64,000 nucleotides of DNA from Phycisphaeraceae bacterium. GTDB taxonomy: Bacteria; Planctomycetota; Phycisphaerae; Phycisphaerales; Phycisphaeraceae. Shown here in pieces: positions 60,901-64,000 of the stretch. The notes beneath the pieces were generated by a model. That model searched no databases, was not told the DNA's origin, and saw only the letters and a list, made by a program, of their open reading frames with translations. Location of the stretch: NCBI GenBank assembly GCA_020851735.1, contig JADZCD010000037.1:1-64000 (forward strand). The letters run 5' to 3'. Position 1 is the stretch's first letter, and each line of letters starts with the position of its first letter. The position numbers and the translations under genes are program-made.

Positions 60901-61548
60901 GTCGGCCGGATCGTCGCTGTCGTTAATGAATATCTGCAGACCGACCTCCTCGCCCTCCTGGCGGGCCGGGCCCAGATTGGACCAGGGCAAAAGCATCTCC
61001 ACCGTCGCCACGCCTTGGGCGTTGGTCTTGGCGGCCAAGTCGATGCCGAACGATGTCATGTTCCGATCCAGCACCAACGAACGCGGATTGAAAAAATAGC
61101 GTGGCTTGCCGCCCTGCTTGGGATCCGCACCCGACCCGACCAGCACCTGGTAATAGCGGTGGGCGCCAACCTTCTCAGCCACGAAAATCTCCAGACTGTC
61201 GAACATCCACAAGGAGTCCGTCGTGGCGGCCTCCAACGGCACGTCGTCGCGGATCACCGCCAAAACCAACAGGCCCCGCTCGTCCCAGGCCACGCGAATG
61301 CGCGGATCGAAGTCCTCGGGCTTCTTCACTTGATTGTCGGCACTGGTTAATAGATCGACGCGCAGGCCGCGATCCGCCCAGTCCGAAGCGTCGCCGTCAA
61401 TAGCGATGCCCTTGAGCAGTGGCGCGTTAAGCGTGGGCACACCCAGGGCCGGAGCCAGGGTGCTTTCCGCACCCGCAGGGTTGACGCACACACAAGCCAT
61501 TAGAAAAGCAACCGACCACGCACGGAAGATGCGGAATGTCTGGTTCAT
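57994..61548 (-). CDS. Large secreted alpha/beta hydrolase (esterase/peptidase-like)
   Basis: An 1184-residue exported protein. The start at 61548 opens a signal peptide ending near NPAGAES. Residues 45-245 resemble a CBM9/DOMON-like domain (IAIDGDASDWADRGLRVD). A catalytic domain at about 500-690 is an alpha/beta hydrolase of the prolyl oligopeptidase/acetyl xylan esterase type: nucleophile Ser597 in LVGGSMGGGG, Asp near 645 in HGTDDWMV, His near 677 in GAGHAWE. The remaining 500 residues are mostly beta-rich and not assigned. It could be a carbohydrate esterase or polyester/peptide hydrolase. ispG lies 144 bp upstream on the same strand. Confidence 0.8.
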   Translation of the reverse strand: MNQTFRIFRAWSVAFLMACVCVNPAGAESTLAPALGVPTLNAPLLKGIAIDGDASDWADRGLRVDLLTSADNQVKKPEDFDPRIRVAWDERGLLVLAVIRDDVPLEAATTDSLWMFDSLEIFVAEKVGAHRYYQVLVGSGADPKQGGKPRYFFNPRSLVLDRNMTSFGIDLAAKTNAQGVATVEMLLPWSNLGPARQEGEEVGLQIFINDSDDPADRQGAKKFRVVWYPSTASDNNTQLMQPMRLAKEASPPVQTRAQASYAGGRIAVSLVGPVESVGKTAELRNGTKPLASVPLTGGEGRATAGFDLDPAGPDRPYADLNVAVEGLSTQLVFVPPDQLLVQATDAQAQPRLALTEQAKTPEEKVFPGVSVALQAKAGDETKATSQCGLGQTTTLALTSGLYYLDSTCVDPFGRQLANSEMMLVGLTIPQAVAQARAEIGDQGFDDYRGWLNYLGTKAQQEDAQGAGGRQTVGSLLEWARKIKADPKTLAGLRENFEWAYLSKVDGSGQPFMIWVPRDYTPSKAYTLQVYLHGSTGRHDDWIPSHRMMADTIYISPLGRSRTSGWDDLGEVDVLEAIDYVKQHWHIDDDRVHLVGGSMGGGGTYDLIARHPDLFASGRPMAGYGYHVPVENILHVPLYAVHGTDDWMVPISQSRLALRRLTELGGLATMEEFQGAGHAWELDLEAIQRAQEWALAQVRSKSVREVRYTATDESARGAYWVEVVEWGPQPLGASIHAVVGRDSSLHLHLENVTTARFDLASAPVDPLRPLAVVVDRQPISQLPAPLPAELFVTWDEAAAAWKVSTVAPQLPPQRLHFSPGPSALYHGEPVMIVWGTTAAEEATRQAIHDIAQVARQSTRPNWPADHKDDKGWISRTLYGQLPGKADVDVTAEDMQRYNLVLLGTAAQNAVVAKLADQLPVKVAGQKILAEDDVAWDWSGRGLSLVYYNPAVPGRLIHWIASDRLDFYRVESGPFQTFGFWGGVPDLVLTQVEHGQRVACRYFDSRWRWVDQQGYAPAPKLPAELCTTDGQMQATAQAVRQASGADFAVVMPTGDMGQEFWTPGESRCADVGVDLKPQLAVLELTGGELMEAADALQEAKKTGGSACELMPRPEVDQIDPAGRYRLAMLPTAVWSYCQQTRTNPLSLRLSDVPVREVFMKALISAAGAKGEHAATPTVAPPQTPAE

Positions 61549-61691
61549 GATGGTCCCCAGTCGAAGTGGAAAAATGGCGCCGCGATAGACAAGACGGTCA
61601 ATATACCGTCGCCGCATGATGCAACCAAACACTTCCAATTTGAATGTGCAGAACTGCTGCCCGCAACAGCCCCCCCGCCGCCGCCTGCCGG

Positions 61692-62954
61692 TCACTTCTT
61701 ACTGATGGTTAATTGCGCCAGCTTCTCAACTTGCCCCGCCGCGATCTTCTCCAGCCCGCTGCCCAGCTCGCCGATCGGATCCGGCGGCAGAATCTCCACC
61801 ACCTTCTCGCCCAGCTTCGCCTGCCCGCTGCGCACCTTCTCCTGAAACTTCATGCATTCCTCCAAAAGTCGCGGCAGGATTTCCTCTTCGGGAATATTAG
61901 CCACCACCTTCCCCTGCACGTAGATAATCCCCCGTCGATCGCCGGCGAAAATCGCCACGTCCGCGCCTTCCGCTTCGCCCGGGCCGTTGACCACGCAACC
62001 CATCACCGCCACCTTGATGGGTATATCAATATGCTCCGCCAGTTTCTTGCGCACTTCCTGCACCAGCTTGAACAAGTCCACTTGAATCCGCCCGCACGTC
62101 GGACAGGCGATCAGCTCCGCGCCCTTGCGCGTGCGCAGGTGCAGAATGTAAAGCAATTCCAGCCCGTCCTGCACTTCGTACACCGGATCGTTGGCATAGC
62201 TGATGCGGATGGTGTCGCCGATCCCGGATGCCAAAAGGTGCCCCAGCGGCACCACGGAACGAATGGTCCCCGTTTCCTTCGGGCCCGCGTGCGTCACGCC
62301 CAGGTGCAGCGGGTACTCAAAACGCTTGCTGATTTCGGTATACGCGTCGATCACCACCAGCGGGTCGATGCTCTTGGCGCTGATGACAATGTCGTGGAAA
62401 TCGCGCTCGTGGAAAATCTCCAGATATTCCTCGAGCTTGGCGATCATGATGGCCAACAGGTGCCCGCGGGGATTGTCGCTGAACACCCCGCCCAGCTCCT
62501 TGAGCCGCTTCTGCTTGTCGCGGCGCTCGACGATCGAGCCTTCATTGACGCCGATGCGAATCGGCAACCCCCGCTCCTTGCAGGCGTCGATAACCTTGGC
62601 CACCTGATCCTTGTCGCTGATGTTGCCCGGATTAAGCCGAATCTTGTGCACGCCGGCCTCAATCGCCTCCAGAGCCCGCTGAAAGTGAAAATGCACGTCC
62701 GCGACGATCGGCACGTTCACCTGCGGAAGTATTTCCCGCAGGGCGTCAGTGTCCTTTTTCTCCGGCACCGCCACGCGCACCATATCCGCCCCCGCCGCCG
62801 CCAGCTTGTGGATCTCGGCCACGCATTTATCGATCTCGTAGGTGTAGCCCGCCGTCATCGTCTGCACGGACACCGGCCCATCCCCGCCGATCCGCACCTT
62901 GCCCACCCGATCGTCGCCCACCACCACTTGTCGCGTCGGTCGCCGTTGCTGCAT
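61692..62954 (-). CDS. ispG: 4-hydroxy-3-methylbut-2-enyl diphosphate synthase IspG
   Basis: A 420-residue iron-sulfur enzyme of the MEP isoprenoid pathway. The TIM-barrel part has VSVQTMTAGYTYEIDKCV, VADVHFHFQRALEA and IRLNPGNISDK; the cluster-binding part has ACPTCGRIQVDLF and VAVMGCVVNGPGEAEGADV with the expected Cys residues. It supplies precursors that would feed the squalene and hopanoid genes elsewhere in the window. The frame ends 144 bp before the esterase start. Confidence 0.95.
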   Translation of the reverse strand: MQQRRPTRQVVVGDDRVGKVRIGGDGPVSVQTMTAGYTYEIDKCVAEIHKLAAAGADMVRVAVPEKKDTDALREILPQVNVPIVADVHFHFQRALEAIEAGVHKIRLNPGNISDKDQVAKVIDACKERGLPIRIGVNEGSIVERRDKQKRLKELGGVFSDNPRGHLLAIMIAKLEEYLEIFHERDFHDIVISAKSIDPLVVIDAYTEISKRFEYPLHLGVTHAGPKETGTIRSVVPLGHLLASGIGDTIRISYANDPVYEVQDGLELLYILHLRTRKGAELIACPTCGRIQVDLFKLVQEVRKKLAEHIDIPIKVAVMGCVVNGPGEAEGADVAIFAGDRRGIIYVQGKVVANIPEEEILPRLLEECMKFQEKVRSGQAKLGEKVVEILPPDPIGELGSGLEKIAAGQVEKLAQLTISKK

Positions 62955-63141
62955 GACCTGTTTCCCTGGCTGATAAGCCGCTGCACGCCTAGTAAGGATT
63001 GATTCGAACAGCCAAGTATAGCTTCCTTCCGCCCGGTTGGGCCAAGGCGGCGCTGGCGTCGGCGGCGTCAGGCATTAACATAGCCAACCTTAATGGGTTC
63101 GATGCCTTCCCCCCTGCCTCTTACTAACTCAAGATCCCACC

Positions 63142-64000
63142 ATGACGTCCAATTCCACCGCCGTGTATCCGCTTAAGTTTAAGCCCATCTACAAAGAGAA
63201 GGTCTGGGGCGGCCGCACCCTGACCCGCATCGGCCGATCACTGCCCGGCGATCAAACAGCCAAGATCGGCGAATCCTGGGAGCTGGCGGACCTGTCCAGC
63301 ACCTCCCAGTCCGGCGGCGGCGGCGGCCAAGAGCGCTCGGTCATCGCCAACGGCCCGCTGGCCGGCCAAACGTTGCACCAAGCCATGGCGGCCCTGGGCC
63401 AGAGACTGCTTGGCAACCTTAAGACCACGCCCACGGGGAACTTTCCCCTGCTGGTAAAATATCTCGACGCCCGCGAGCACCTGTCCGTGCAGGTCCACCC
63501 CAGCCCCGCTTACGCCGCCAGTCACCCCGAGGCGCACCTAAAAAGCGAAGCCTGGTACATCGTCGAGGCTGACCCGGGCGCCGCGATCTACAAAGGCATT
63601 CAACCCGGCGTCACGCCCCAGCAGTTCCGCCAAGCCCTGGCCGCCAACACCGTGGAAGCCGTGGAGCCCTTGATGATTAAAGTCCCCGTCAAGCCGGGCG
63701 ATTGTCATTATCTGCCCAGCGGCACCTGCCACGCCTTAGGCGCGGGCCTCTTGGTCGCCGAAGTGCAAACCCCCAGCGACACCACCTTCCGCGTGTTTGA
63801 TTGGGGCCGCCAAGGGCGCGAATTGCACGTCGAACAGGCCATGGCCAACATCGACTTCGGCCCTGCCCAGACCGGCAAGTACGAAAAACGCTCCCACATC
63901 GCCGGGCACTTCACCACCGTCAGCCGGCTGGTGACCTGTGACTTTTTCCGCATCGAAAAAATCCGCATGTCCGAAAGCTACGAGCAGGAAATCCCCTACC
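63142..64000 (+). CDS. manA: Type I phosphomannose isomerase, partial
   Basis: The first 286 codons of a gene that runs off the right edge. It matches type I mannose-6-phosphate isomerase, a zinc enzyme linking fructose and mannose 6-phosphates. Visible family segments are YKEKVWGGRTL, the zinc-site region LSVQVHPSPAYA with Gln and His, the Glu in SEAWYIVEA, and PSGTCHALG. The ATG at 63142 fits the family start. Confidence 0.92.
   Translation, partial: MTSNSTAVYPLKFKPIYKEKVWGGRTLTRIGRSLPGDQTAKIGESWELADLSSTSQSGGGGGQERSVIANGPLAGQTLHQAMAALGQRLLGNLKTTPTGNFPLLVKYLDAREHLSVQVHPSPAYAASHPEAHLKSEAWYIVEADPGAAIYKGIQPGVTPQQFRQALAANTVEAVEPLMIKVPVKPGDCHYLPSGTCHALGAGLLVAEVQTPSDTTFRVFDWGRQGRELHVEQAMANIDFGPAQTGKYEKRSHIAGHFTTVSRLVTCDFFRIEKIRMSESYEQEIPY

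Overview
The window looks like chromosomal DNA of a G+C-rich bacterium, most likely a planctomycete of the Phycisphaerae type. This is an inference from several signs together: four secreted proteins end in PEP-CTERM-like tails, SecA is very long, two groEL genes flank one groES, squalene is made by the HpnC/D/E route, and heme genes sit in an ahbless hemX-hemA style cluster. No rRNA or other taxonomic marker is present, so the lineage call is moderate.

Layout. Positions 1-3281 hold the trailer end of a large type I-C-like CRISPR array (50 repeats, 49 complete spacers); it runs off the left edge, where its leader and cas genes are expected. An A+T-richer stretch follows with an IetAS-like defence pair (AAA ATPase plus subtilisin-like protease, minus strand), small unknown ORFs, and an initiator tRNA-Met whose 3' end faces the defence block. 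From 8.4 to 14.6 kb is a chaperone block: groEL1-groES-groEL2, dnaJ, grpE and a zinc-ribbon protein. Next come an alpha-glucan phosphorylase and an orphan TolQ/ExbB-like channel (minus strand), then squalene synthesis with a natural hpnC-hpnD fusion translationally coupled to hpnE. A PEP-CTERM protein, recA, a small zinc ribbon, two receiver-like/GGDEF signalling proteins and transketolase follow. After that are an L,D-transpeptidase, rarA, and a heme operon (precorrin-2 dehydrogenase, HemX/CcsA-like, HemA).

From 35.8 to 43.1 kb lie PEP-CTERM beta-propellers, endonuclease IV and a shikimate cluster (a divergent aroC, aroA, aroK and an aroK-like paralogue that has lost substrate-contact residues). 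The region to 51.7 kb carries dciA, a lipoprotein, an FHA protein sharing its start region with divergent hemW, and secA. The right end has hpnR (hopanoid C-3 methylase), sucC with a basic histone-like tail, a tandem pair of PEP-CTERM propellers, a large secreted esterase, ispG and the start of a type I phosphomannose isomerase gene.

How genes fit together: ispG feeds isoprenoid units, the HpnCD fusion and HpnE turn farnesyl diphosphate into squalene, and HpnR would methylate the derived hopanoids at C-3; squalene-hopene cyclase is not in the window. The chaperone genes form a complete GroEL/ES plus DnaJ/GrpE set without dnaK.

Two families of short degenerate tandem repeats are scattered through the window, between genes and in frame inside genes: one built on CCCCCGGAAGTN, the other on AATCCCTGACCCC. 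Together with the CRISPR spacer evidence, the altered AroC and AroK-like proteins, and the hpnC-hpnD fusion, these are the points most worth following up.
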